A stretch of 22,902 nt of DNA from Reclinomonas americana ATCC 50394 (taxonomy: Eukaryota > Jakobida > Jakobea > Jakobida). The stretch's first letter is position 1. Each line of letters opens with the position of its first letter. Location: positions 1-22,902 of the forward strand of contig AFZH01021536.1 of assembly GCA_048213135.1 (NCBI GenBank). The letters run 5' to 3'. Shown here piece after piece: positions 9,455 through 20,800 of the stretch. A program made the position numbers and the translations under genes. The notes under the pieces are model-generated. The model ran no database searches and was not told the origin of the DNA. It saw only the letters and a list, made by a program, of their open reading frames with translations.

Positions 9455-12400
9455 TCACAGCTCCATGGTGAAGCCACCCAGCCTTTCTCGCAGATCGCGC
9501 ATCACCATCCTCGCCTCCGCCGCAGTTGGTCTGTCGAAGTACAGTGACATGCATCTGCACGAGAGCAAGCGAAGTGAGTGGCGAGTCTTCTCTCCATCCC
9601 TCTTCTCCTCCTCGCACGCAACTGCACTCCTAACCGAAGCATCCCACTCGCTACATTCGCCAGCCACTCGCCCGCACTGAGGTCCGCCTCTTCTGCACCG
9701 TCCACCGATTCCAGTGACCGCTCCCACCGCGCAGCCTGTCCCACCACTGCACGTGCCTCGCGACCCGTTAGCAGTTGCAGCAGAATGACTCCGAATGCGT
9801 GCAGATCCATGGCTGCACGAATCTCGCCCGAGCGGACGAACAGCGGGTCGATGTAGTACGAGGAGCCGGCGTGTTTGGCGGTGTGGTGGTGGGTCTGTGC
9901 GCGGGGAGAGAGGGGGATGAGAAGAGAATGACGAAGAGAGATGTATTCTCTGCTCGTGAACTCGCTCTCAAGTCACCATCGCCACACATGCGAGAGTGAA
10001 CAATGCCATTCTGTCTCTTCTCTCCGCGACGAGAATTGTTGTGCAACTCACCCTCTCAACGGGGAGACAGACGAGTACACGTTTACCTTTCTCTCACCCA
10101 CTGCACAAATCACAGGGTCTACCATCCAGGAGACACGGAGTATGAGAGTAGTTCTCATGCACCAGAGTTGTGAAAAAAAGTGAGCGGACGCAGATGAGCA
10201 AGGTGATCACGCTGAGGAATGGAGAACGAGTGCACATGTACAACAAACATGAACGCTCCATTGATCGCGCTGCAAGCACCTGCTAAGTCTCGATGACAGA
10301 AACGAAAGAACCCACTTGACTGAGTGAGAGTGAGCAGTGGAAAGAAGACGTGCTCTGGGTCTCCAACACGAAACTATGCAAGGGGATCGGTAGAACGAGT
10401 GAAATGCACACCAACAACAAAGAGGAAGAAGAGAAGCATCTTCCTGTGCCACTGTCCATCTGCCGAGGCGCACACTCACCTCCCCCTCATCGAAAATACG
10501 CGCAATGCCAAAGTCTCCAAGACGTGGCTCACATCGATTGTCAAGCAGAATGTTAGATGGTTTCAGATCGCGATGCACGACGCCGTTCTGAGAGGAGAGA
10601 GAGAAAAAGTAAGTGTGATGGTTGAAGAGAAGAAGAAGGCATTTGGAAGGAGAGGGCGATGGTCTCCGAGAATCCATGACGACGGAAAAGGAACGACGGG
10701 TCGAGAAAGTATCGACAAAAATGGCAGATTGTGGGAGAGGTGGAAAAGAAGACAGCGGTGCATGTACATAGCAAATGATGGTATCCACAAGTGAACTGTC
10801 GAGAGTGAGAAGAACGACGAGAGAAAAGACAGGAAACACAATCCAACGGCAGGTAACCCAAGGAAGACGAGTGCCCGCCCACTCTCCGCGGACAACAGCC
10901 AAGGACACAGCCTTATGAACAAAGAAGATGCTCTCATCAACCAAAGACACATACAAAGATTACTCTCGCCAACAGGGAAACTGCCGCCTCACTCACTTGA
11001 TGCAAGAAGCACATGCCCTCAACAATTCCGAGACCGATTTGCACACGCTCCACCACTGTCAGAGGCTGCATGCCGGTCGCTCGCTTCATGAGTCGTACTT
11101 CCAGATCCTGTCCACTGTGTGCGAAGCAAGGGTGGTGAGAGGAAGAATGGAATGCGCAGGGTGGAGAAAGAGAAAAGGAAAGAAGCAAAAGGAGGAGACA
11201 ATGCGCTTGGTTGAAGAAGAATGACGATCTGTGGAAGGTGCTCATTGTGTATGGACCAGTGAAGATTCTATTAATTCTAGGAGAGAGAGAGAGAGAACGA
11301 GAAACAATGAGAGGAGGTGGAGAGTGAAAAGGAGAGACAGATAAGATGCAAGTAAACGGGAGTGAACCGAAGAGAATCAACAAACCAACCGCCTCGTCAC
11401 ACTTTCCCCCACCAACTCACCGCATTGCTCGATATACCAAACATCGCCCTCGCACACCACCACCCTCCACCAGCGTGGAGTAGCCGAGAAGTGGAACAAG
11501 TCGACGATGATGTAGTCGTCCAATCGTGTTCAACTGGCATGAGGAGAAGTGAGCAACAGCTTAATCCCATTCCCTCCTGCTTTAACAGACCTCGGCATCG
11601 TACGACTCCATCGCCGATGGCGCGGCACCATCCAGCCGCTTGACAGCCACCTCTTCCTCGCTCAGCCAGCACATATACACCTCACCATGACCTCCTTCGC
11701 CAGCCTTCAAGTCGTCGGAGAAGGATTCAGTGGCGCGTAGAATGTCAGGCCAGGGGTACTCGCGCAGGCGATTGGGATCGGCGGCTGCAGATGGGGAAAG
11801 GAGAAAGAAAGGTTTAGAGTGATGTTTCGAAGAGCAGAAATGCGTCTCTCTCACGCGCACCTTGGAGAGTGGCCAGCTCCCGTCGCAAGCGGCTGACTTC
11901 ATGGGTGAAATCGACTCGCTCACTGGCGAAGACATGCGCCTGTTGTTCCAGCTGTGCGACACGCTGCTCCAATACGGTATTGGTATGTCGAAGTTCCTCG
12001 TGCTGCCGCTCATGTTCCAGTTGCTGCTGCTCTCGCTCGTTTCGGTATGCGTCGTATTCACGCTGCAGATGAGCGACACGCTGCTCGTGCTCTCGTCGCT
12101 GCTGCTCAGCTTGTCGCTCATACTCCCGCTGCTGCTGTTGTTCTCGCTCCTGTCGACATGCATCGTATTCGCGCTGCAGACTGGCAATGGTGGAGTCCTT
12201 GTCGGCGAGCTGACGCGCCATCGCAGCAATGTCGTCCATGGCCTGCAAGAAAACGCACGCAAGAGAGTGAGAGAAGAGTGAATCGAAGGCTGTCAGGTGG
12301 AGGGCGACTCACCCGCTGCTGCTGTGCGACTGAGGAACAATCAAAAGGAAACGTCATCAAGCGATGGAACAAAAAACGCAGTCGCCAAAGAAAGGGCATA

Positions 12401-13102
12401 CCTTGCTGATGAGGTGGCGGCGCTGATTGTGCAGTGAGGCGGTCGAGCAACTCGGCCACTTGTTGATGACCGTAGCGGCGTGCCCTCTGAGCCGCCGTCT
12501 TGCCCTCACAGTCGACCATGGGAATAAGGTCGGGATAGCGAGTGGCAAGGAGGCAAACAATGGCTTTGTGGCCCCAGGCGGCAGCAATATGCAGTGCAGT
12601 GGACTGTGAATTGTCATCACAATCATAGGTGACTGCCCGCACCACCTCCGGCGGGCATCGTCGCTCATCAGCCAGCAACCACTTTACCACTTGCAGATGG
12701 CCTTTGATGGCAGCAACCATCAGTGGCGTCATGCCATAGTCGGTGACCAACTGTGCGAGTTCCGGACCGACACCACTCTCCTCCCACAAGAACTCCAACA
12801 CAGAGAGATGGCCTTTTTGAGTGGCACAGTAAAATGCCGAGCAGCCACGCTCATGCATCTCCTCTCTCTTCAGCAGAGTGTGTGCGCCCTCAAGCGCCAC
12901 CAACTCGCGAAGTGCCTTCACATTGCCCTCCCTTCCCATCTCCCAAGCTTTCTTCCTGTGAAACAAAACAAGCAGAGTGAGTGAGTTTGCACCGAGATCG
13001 ATCTGACAACATCACACAAAGCACACATTCACACACACACACACACACACACCTCGCAACATCACCACTGCCCCCCACAGCTCCCCTGCGCGCCGCGCTC
13101 AT
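9455..13102 (-). CDS. K3: ankyrin repeat - coiled coil - protein kinase (635 aa)
   Basis: Exons on the minus strand: 13102-13053, 12955-12402, 12329-12313, 12242-11861, 11784-11591, 11533-11421, 11114-10997, 10587-10480, 9894-9623, 9554-9455. They sum to 1908 nt. Ankyrin repeats (residues 18-190; [38 protein letters not shown]) are followed by a much shorter linker. The poly-Gln run is missing here, and the microexon is 17 bp instead of 20. The coiled coil is the longest of the five (127 codons) and contains an internal duplication of about 37 residues. Kinase landmarks are Lys 383, Glu 399, HRD Asp 483 and DFG Asp 501. The exon 7 donor is CAA|GTGAGT where other copies have CAG|GT. An in-frame ATG at 13153 could extend the N-terminus by 17 residues. 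Confidence 0.87.
13031..13052. repeat. (AC)11 microsatellite at the K3 intron 1 donor
   Basis: The plus-strand AC run ends exactly at the exon 1 boundary. On the coding strand the intron therefore begins GTGTGTGTGT directly after the exon. K2 (8878-8895) and K1 (about 4763-4770) have shorter versions at the same junction. Confidence 0.85.
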
Positions 13103-13600
13103 TCTCCCCAACAACGACAGGAACGAAGTCGTGACAGAAGATGTGTCCTGCAACGTTTCATTCCAACTTCGTCTTTACTTCCCTCGCTCACTCGCGACTC
13201 CACTAACGCACACAGCCATAGAACTTCACGCGCGTGACAGGGCAAATACACGTGCAAACAGAACTCAACAAAGTCGACGTTCATCACGACGTTGCTCTGT
13301 CGTTCTCTATAATTCAATGAGTACCGTAAGTTCAAGCTAAAATGCCCTTCGCCGACCGACGTATGAGATTCCTTATCGCACACCTTCATTATCGTACTCG
13401 GCATTCTCCTGCTCTCATATCGAGCGACGACGTTGCCTCGAGGGCTGGGCACTGAAATCTCGCTCGGAGTCGCCCAGCGGGCTGCACGATGACCCGCAGT
13501 CAATATTGACAGCCCTCCAATCACCTGCCAACGGCGCAGGCGACAGCTGTGGCCACAAGCGTCGGAGGGCACCTGCACCTTCCACTCCCTTCTTGTCTCA
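13103..13600 (-). promoter_or_regulatory. K3 upstream / K4 downstream spacer with conserved blocks
   Basis: This 498 bp spacer holds the putative K3 promoter. It contains the gtcgacgttcatcacgacg element (13273-13291) and gagtcgcccagcgggctg (13467-13484), plus the block between them. It is strongly similar to the two spacers to its left. No gene is supported here. Confidence 0.5.
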
Positions 13601-16600
13601 TCACAGCTCCATGGTGAATCCACCCAGCCTTTCTCTTAGATCGCGCATCACCATCCTCGCCTCCGCCGCAGTTGGTCTGTCATAGAACAGTGACATGCAG
13701 CTGCACAGAGAGCAAGCGAAGTGAGTGGTGAGCCAACTCTTCCCTCCTCTCCATTGCACGCAACTGCACTCCTAACCGAAGCATCCCACTCGCTACATCC
13801 GACGGCCACTCACCCGCAGCAAGATCCGCTTCCTCCTCACCGTCCACCGACTCGAGTGACCGCTCCCACCGCGCAGCCTGTCCCACCACCGCACGTGCGT
13901 CGCGACCGGTCAGCAGCTGCAGCAGAATGACACCAAAGGCGTGCAGATCCATGGCTGCACGAATCTCGCCCGAGCGGAAGAAGAGCGGATCGGTGTAGTA
14001 CGAGGAGCCGGCGTGCTTGGCGGTGTGGTGGTGGGTCTGTGTGCGGGGGGATGAGAAGAGAATGATGAAGAGAGATATTCTCTGCTCGTGAACTCATGCT
14101 CTCGCCGTGCTCTCAAGACAAATCTCCACACATTGCAGAATAATGACACCTGTCTATTCTCTTCGCGACGAGAAAAACGATGTACAACCCATCCTCTCAA
14201 CGGGGAGACAGACGAACACGCATAGTCTGTCTCACAAGCACTGCAGAGCCCAAGGTGCACGATCAAGGAGACGTGGAGAACGGGAGTAGTTCTCATGCAC
14301 TAGAGTTGTGAGACGCAGAACACGAATGGAGAAGTGTGCACATACAACAAACATGAACGCTCCATCGATCGCGCTGCAAGCACCTGCTAAGTTTCGATGA
14401 CAGCCATGAAAGAATCCACTCGACAACGAGAGTGAGAAGTGGAAAGAAGACGAGCTCTGGGTCTCCAACAAACAACTGCACAAGGGGATCTGTAGAACGA
14501 GTGTATCGCAACAAGACAGAAGAAGAGAACCCTCATGTTGTGCAATCATCCATTTGCTGACACACGCCACCTCCCCTTCGTCAAAAATACGCGCAATGCC
14601 AAAGTCACCGAGACGCGGCTCGCATCGATTGTCAAGCAGAATGTTGGATGGTTTGAGATCACGATGCACAACGCCATTCTGAGAGGAGAGAAAGTGAGGG
14701 TTACGGTGGAAGGAAACATTTGGAAGGAGAGGGCGATGGTCTCCGAGAATTCATGATGACGGGAAGGAACAGCCATCCGAGGGAAGGTTGTGGGAGAGGT
14801 GGAAGAGAAGAAAACAAATATCGCCAACAAACGTACTGAGTAAACGTCCCACATGTTGGAAGCCACGAGAAAACTGTCGAGAAAGAGAAGCATGACTAAA
14901 GAAAAGACAGGAAACACAATCCAACGACAGACAGCTTAGTGAAGACGAGTGCTTGGCCAGTCTCGGCTGACAATAACCAAAGACACAGCCTGTATCAACA
15001 AGAAGAGTCTCACGATGCTCTCACGAACCAACAACACAAACACAGATTGCTCTCGCCTATATGAGAGGTTGCGCAGGGAGTCTGCCACCTCACTCACCTG
15101 ATGCAAGAAACTCATGCCCTCAACAATGCCGAGACCGATTTGCACACGCTCCACCACCGTCAGTGGCTGCATGCCGGCCGCTCGCTTCATGAGTCGCACC
15201 TCCAGATCCTGTCCACTATGTGCGAAGCGAGTGAGTGAGGAAGAAGGGCATGCGGAGAGAGGAGAAGGAGAAAAGGAAAGAAGCAAAAGGAGGAGACAAT
15301 GTGCTTTGTTGACGAAGAGTGGCGACCTCTGGTAGACGCTCATTGTTGCTTATGAATCAGTGACGATTCAGATTATTACAAGGAGTGAGAGAGAGAGAGA
15401 AAGAGAAACAATGAAGGGAGGTGGAGAGCAAACAGCGGGAGAGACAGATATGATGCAAGTAAACGGGAGTGAACAGAAGAGAATCAACAAACCAACCGCC
15501 TCGTCACACTTCCTGCACGAACTCACCGCATGGCTCGATATACCAGGCACCAACCTCGTACGGCATCGCCCTCCACCAGCGTGGAATAACCCAGCAGCGG
15601 AACAAGTCGGCGATGATGCAGTCGTCCAATCGTGTTCAACTGGGGAGAGAGCGAAGTGAGCAACAGCTTAATCCCATCTCCTCCTGCCTCAACAGACCTC
15701 GGCATCATAGGACTCCATGGCCGAGGGCGCAGCACCATCCAGTCGCTTGACAGCCACATCTTCCTCGTTCAGCCAGCACAAGTACACCTCACCATGACCG
15801 CCTTCGCCGGCTTTCAGGTCGTCGGAGAAGGATTCGGTGGCGTGTAGAATGTCGGACCAGGGGTATTCGCGCAGGCGATTGGGATCTGCGGCTGCAGATG
15901 GGGAAAGGAGAAAGAGAGGTTCAGAGCGACTGTAGGCACAGAAGAGGCGGATCTATCAGTCGAACCTTGGAAATTGGCTAGCTCGCGGCGCCGGCGACCG
16001 ACCTCATGGGTGAGATCGACCCGCTCACTGGCGAAGACATGCGCCTGTTGTTCCAGATGTGCGACACGCTGCTCCAATACGGCATTGGTTTGTCGAAGTT
16101 CCTCGTGCTGCCGCTCAAGTTCCCGCTGCTGCTGCTCTCGCTCATGGCGGTATGCATCGAATTCACGCTGAAGATGGGATATGATGGCGTCCTTGTCGGC
16201 GAGCTGACGGGCCACCGCGGCGGCATCCAGTGCCTGCCCAGAAGCAGGGAGGTCGGCAAGAGTAGAGAGAAAGAGAGCGACAAGAAACCACCAGAGATGG
16301 TACGCGAATGGATAGACATGGGAAGGAATGCGCAGCTCTTCACCTGTCGTTGTATGGATGCTGCTGCAAGTGCGGCAGCACGATTCGGGCAGACAAAGGC
16401 ACGAAACGCTGGTCAGGAAAAAGAGACAAGCACAGAAAATATAAATGGAGCCAGATACCTGCTGGTGGCGATCGCTGTTGTTGTTGTTTTTGACGTGGTG
16501 GTGCTGGTTGTGCAGCAAGGCGGTCGAGCAACTCGGCCACTTGAAGGTGACCCCGTTGGCGTGCCCATTGAGCCGCCGTCCTGCCCGCCTTGTTCACCGC

Positions 16601-17155
16601 GGGAATGAGGTCGGGAATGCGAGTGGCGAGGAGTTGCACAACATCTTCGCGGCCCCAGGCGGCTGCGAAATGCAGAGCAGTGGACTGCGGACTTTTGGAG
16701 CGATCATTGGTGACGGCCCGCACCATCTCCGGCGGGCGTCGTCGGTCATCGGCCAGCAACCACTCCACCACTTGCAGATGGCCTTTGAAGGCAGCGATCA
16801 TCAGTGGCGTCATGCCAGTATCGGTGACCGCCAGTGCGAGTTCTGGACCGACGCCACTCTCCTCCCACAAATACTCCAACACAGAGAGATGACCTTCGCG
16901 AGCGACACAGTAAAATGCCGAGGCGCCCTCAACCATCTCCTCTCTCTTCAGCAGAGTGCGTGCGCCCTCACGTGCCACCAACTCGCGCAGTGCCTCCACA
17001 TCGCCGTCAAATGCCATATCACATGCTTTCTGCCTGCAAAACACAACCAGCGAAGAGAGTGCGTTTGCACATAGATCGATCTGACTGCAAAACACAGATC
17101 ACAGGCACGCGCACCTCTTTCCTCCACCGTTGCCTCTGTTCTGCGCAGCACTCAT
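13601..17155 (-). CDS. K4: ankyrin repeat - coiled coil - protein kinase (602 aa)
   Basis: Exons on the minus strand: 17155-17115, 17033-16459, 16363-16344, 16233-15966, 15891-15698, 15639-15527, 15215-15098, 14678-14571, 14036-13765, 13700-13601. They sum to 1809 nt. Exon 1 is 41 nt ([13 protein letters not shown]) against 50-53 in the other copies. Five ankyrin-like repeats occupy residues 15-187 ([38 protein letters not shown]). A Lys/Gln linker and the shortest coiled coil (89 codons) follow. Kinase landmarks are Lys 350, Glu 366, HRD Asp 450 and DFG Asp 468. The exon 8 donor is GTGGCG rather than GTGAGY, and the exon 4 donor is GTTCGA; both are weak but unavoidable for the frame. At the exon 9/10 junction His replaces the Gln of the other copies. 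The open frame is fully intact. The spacer upstream of this copy is unlike those of K1 to K3. Confidence 0.86.
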
Positions 17156-17839
17156 TCTTCACACACTCACAAGGGTGATCACAAGGGCGGGAGTTGGCGG
17201 ACGGAGTGGCGACACGGAGAAGAAGCGTCCTGCAGGTTATTCCGATGTCGACATTTCTCAGCACTCAAAGTCGGGGTCTCGCTTCACCACAGAGCTGTAG
17301 TGCTCGTGAATGTTCACAGCGGCTGCCTCAGACGTGCAGGGTGCCAATTCCAAAGGCAGTTCGTGTGCCGACGTCGACATTGTGTTCGACGTCGAGGCTG
17401 GTTTCGTCTGTCTTTTTTGCCTGCTGTAACCACCCGTGGTATAATCTGCATGGTCCAACCAACTCGGCGGTACCCTGGGAGCATCGCCTCGTCGACGGCC
17501 ACTTGGGAGAAGAGTCATTGTCGGCAAGGGACTTATCGACATTTGTCGCAATATTGCAATGAAGTGAAAGAAGCGTTTTGTTTTGCAGACGTACGGCTCA
17601 GACATCTACTCGATCGGGCGCAAAGGTGTCGAGCGCCTAGCCGAGGTTGCATCTCTCTCACGTCTTCCCGCAGAATAACAAGAATACGCATGTGGCACCT
17701 CGACAACGGTGCTCTCGCGTCGAAGCTAAATTCACACTTCCATCCGCTTCCTTCCGCAGATGAGTTCCTGGCGCGTCAGCCACAGGTACGCATTGCGTAC
17801 ACTGACTCCACACACAAAAAAGCCACTTGCTCTCCATCC
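17156..17839. other. Non-homologous spacer between K5 and K4
   Basis: This 684 bp spacer does not align by eye with the other three, apart from a gtcctgca stretch shared with other upstream regions. It must contain the K4 promoter. Short open frames occur on both strands: a minus-strand frame of 115 codons at 17605-17258, and a plus-strand frame overlapping K5 exons 9 and 10. Neither shows a family I can name. It also holds splice-like plus-strand acceptors near 17586 and 17760. I cannot support a gene, but the sequence is less simple than ordinary spacer. Confidence 0.5.
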
Positions 17840-20800
17840 TCACAACTCAATGGTGAACCCACCCAGTTTCTCTCGCAGATCACGCATCACCGTTCTTGCT
17901 TCAACCGCAGTTGGTCGATCGTAGAACAGCGACATGCATCTATGAGGCAAAGTGAGCGGCGAGCCCACTCTTCGAAGCCTCCCTTTCCCTCTTCGTCTCC
18001 TTCGCACGCAACTGTACCCCCAACCGCAGTATCCCACTCGCCACATCCGCCGGCCACTGACCTGCGGCACGATCGGCCTCGGCCGCAGCGTCCACGGTGT
18101 CGAGTGATCGCTCCCATCGCGCCGCCTGTCCCACCAGCGTGCGTGCCTCGCGACCCGTCAGCAGCTGGAGCAAGATGACGCCGAATGCGTGGAGATCCAT
18201 GGAGGAGCGAATGTCACCCGAGCGCACGAAGAGTGGGTCAATGTAGTGCGGGGAACCGGAGTGGGTGGCGGTGTGGTGGTGGGTCTGCGCAAAATGGTGA
18301 AGAGAGTGGGGTCAACAAAGGGACGGAGAGAAGGATGACGGAACTCAAGTGGAGGTCATGTTCTCAGAGTGCGACGAAGGCCTCAGAAGTGCAGGGAGAC
18401 TGAATGCTTCACGAGAGTTTGGACAGGGAAATCTGCCATTCTCTCTGCTTCTTCATCATAGATAGCTGAGAAGATCCGGTCTCTCTGAGGTGCACACACA
18501 ATATTCTGACCAGTGCGGGGGAATGTCAGGCTGGGAGTACTTTAAGATGCTGCAGCGCGCACGTTGCAGGAAATGTGATAGCAGGAGTGCAAAGTGTCGT
18601 GTCCTGAGGGAACTGTTGTGATCAACAAAGCAGTGACGGCCTCTCTCAAGGATCCCAACACAGATGCAGGCAGTTCTTCAAGCAGGCGAACAGAGAATAA
18701 GAAGGAAAAGCCAAAAAAACGGTTGCATCAGCGAGTTGCAACTGCAATAGCGTTGAACGCCTCTCAACGAACGAGAATTGAGTGCACACAAACAGCAGGA
18801 AGGAGCAGTCAACACACTGCTTCGCCAGAGATCGATGCACGAACCAAGCCTCCCTCAATGAAGAAGAGAGAGCAGCACGCAAACAACAGGCATATTACGT
18901 CTCTAGCTTTTCCTCCCCTGATGGAAGCATCTGTTGTGTGCCTACGAGCAAACACGCGCATTCACCACAAAGAGAGAGAGAGCGTCTCCAATGTGCAACT
19001 CAGTGTGGGAAGAGACGAGGCTCAACAAAGAAATGGATGAGACACACATCCATGTGCATTGGAATCCCGTGCAGCATGGAGACCGAGAGAGCAGTTGGGA
19101 AAGAAGTGCTCCGAATCGTCAACAAGCACCGCAGCTCACAGATCGATAGAACGAGTGCAGTGCACTCCAACAAAGAAGCGGAGACACATCTCAATGTCCT
19201 TCGCAAATCATAGAGGCCGAGAGAACAGTGAGAATCATCGAGACACAAACATGCAACTCAGCTCTGGTATCGATAGATCGAGTGCAATGCACTCAGACAA
19301 AGTAGGAGAAGAGATGCATCTGCCTGTGGTACGAAAACCATCAAGACTGAGAGAGTAGTGAGAAGCAGACATGTATCGAGTAACAAACATGCAACTCAGC
19401 TCGGGGATCTGGAGAATGAGTGCATTGGATTCAACAACGAAGAAGAGGAGACGCATCCCCATGTGCTAGAGACCGAGAGAGTAGCGAGGAGCAGGCACGC
19501 ATCGAGACACAAACGTGCACCTCAGCTCGGGAATCGACAGAACGAGTGCATTGCACTCCACCAATCGAAGACGAAGAGAACCAGCTCCATGTGCTACGAA
19601 ACTTCGTACAGCATAAATACACCGAGAGAAAAGTGAGAAGCAAACAACAGAGCGAGTGCAACGCACGCCAACAACGAAGAAGAGGAGAAACATCTTCCTG
19701 CAATTCTCCATCTGAGGACACACGCTCACCTCCCCCTCATCAAAAATGCGTGCAATGCCAAAGTCTCCGAGGCGTGGCTCGCATCGGTTGTCGAGCAGAA
19801 TGTTGGATGGTTTGAGATCGCGGTGCACGACGCCGTTCTGAGAGTGGAGAGAGAGTGAGGGTGACGAAGGACGGGCAGGTGAACATTTGGAGAGAGAGGG
19901 CGATGGTATCCGAGAATGCATGACACACCAAAGAATTCGTCATCTGAGAGAAGATTGTAAGAGAGGTGGAAGAGAAGAAAAGAAAGATCGTCAGCTTGAA
20001 CAGTGAGCACCACATCACGAATGATGGCATCCACAAGTGAACTGTCGAGAGTTAGAAGCACGACTAGAGAAAAGACAGGAAACACAGTCCAACGACAGAC
20101 AGCTTAGTGAAGACGAGTCAGCTGACAATAACCAAAGACACAGCCTTATTAACAAAGAAGAGTCTCTAGATGCTCTCGCAAACCACACACAAACAATGAT
20201 TACTCTCGCGAAGCAGAGCAGGAAAGGGAGACTGCCGCCTCACTCACCTGATGCAAGAAGCACATGCCCTCGACAATGCCGAGTCCGATTTGTACGCGCT
20301 CCACCACTGTCAGAGGCTGCATGCCGGTCGCTCGCTTCATGAGTCGCACCTCCAGATCTTGTCCACTGTGTGCGAAGCACAGGAAGGTGAGATGAAGAAA
20401 GCAATGCGCAGGGTGGAGAAAGAGAAAGGAAAGAAGCAAAGGAGGAGACAATGCGCTTGGTTGAAGAAGAATGACGATCTCTGGAAGGTGCTCATTGTGT
20501 ATGGACCAGTGAAGACTCAGATTATTATTTCAAGGAGAGGGAGAGAGAGAAAGAAACAAGGAGGGGAGGTGGAGAGTGAATAGCGGAGAGACAGATATAA
20601 TGCAAGTAAACGCGAGAAGAGAATCAACAAACCAACCGCCTCGTCACACTTCCCCCCACCAACTCACCGCATGGCTCGATACACCAGGCACCAACCTCGC
20701 ACCGCGTCACCCTCCACCAATGTGGAGTAACCAAGCAGTGGAACAAGTCGGCGGTGATGCAGTCGTCCAATGGTGTTCAACTGGAGAGAAGGGAGTGAGA

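Noticed and set aside
17314-17502. Minus-strand VDEAMLPGYRRVGW peptide resembling a piggyBac transposase DDE segment
   Set aside because: The similarity is short, a stop lies four codons upstream in frame, and no second motif or terminal repeats with TTAA flanks were seen. A database search would be needed before calling it a relic.
17300-18178. Plus-strand open frame of 292 codons
   Set aside because: Its second half is the reverse complement of K5 exons 9 and 10, and its first half shows no recognisable family. GC-rich exons often leave the opposite strand open.
19420-19815. Plus-strand open frame across the K5 intron 8 repeat
   Set aside because: It follows the minisatellite, has no homology to a known family, and overlaps the conserved exon 8 on the opposite strand.
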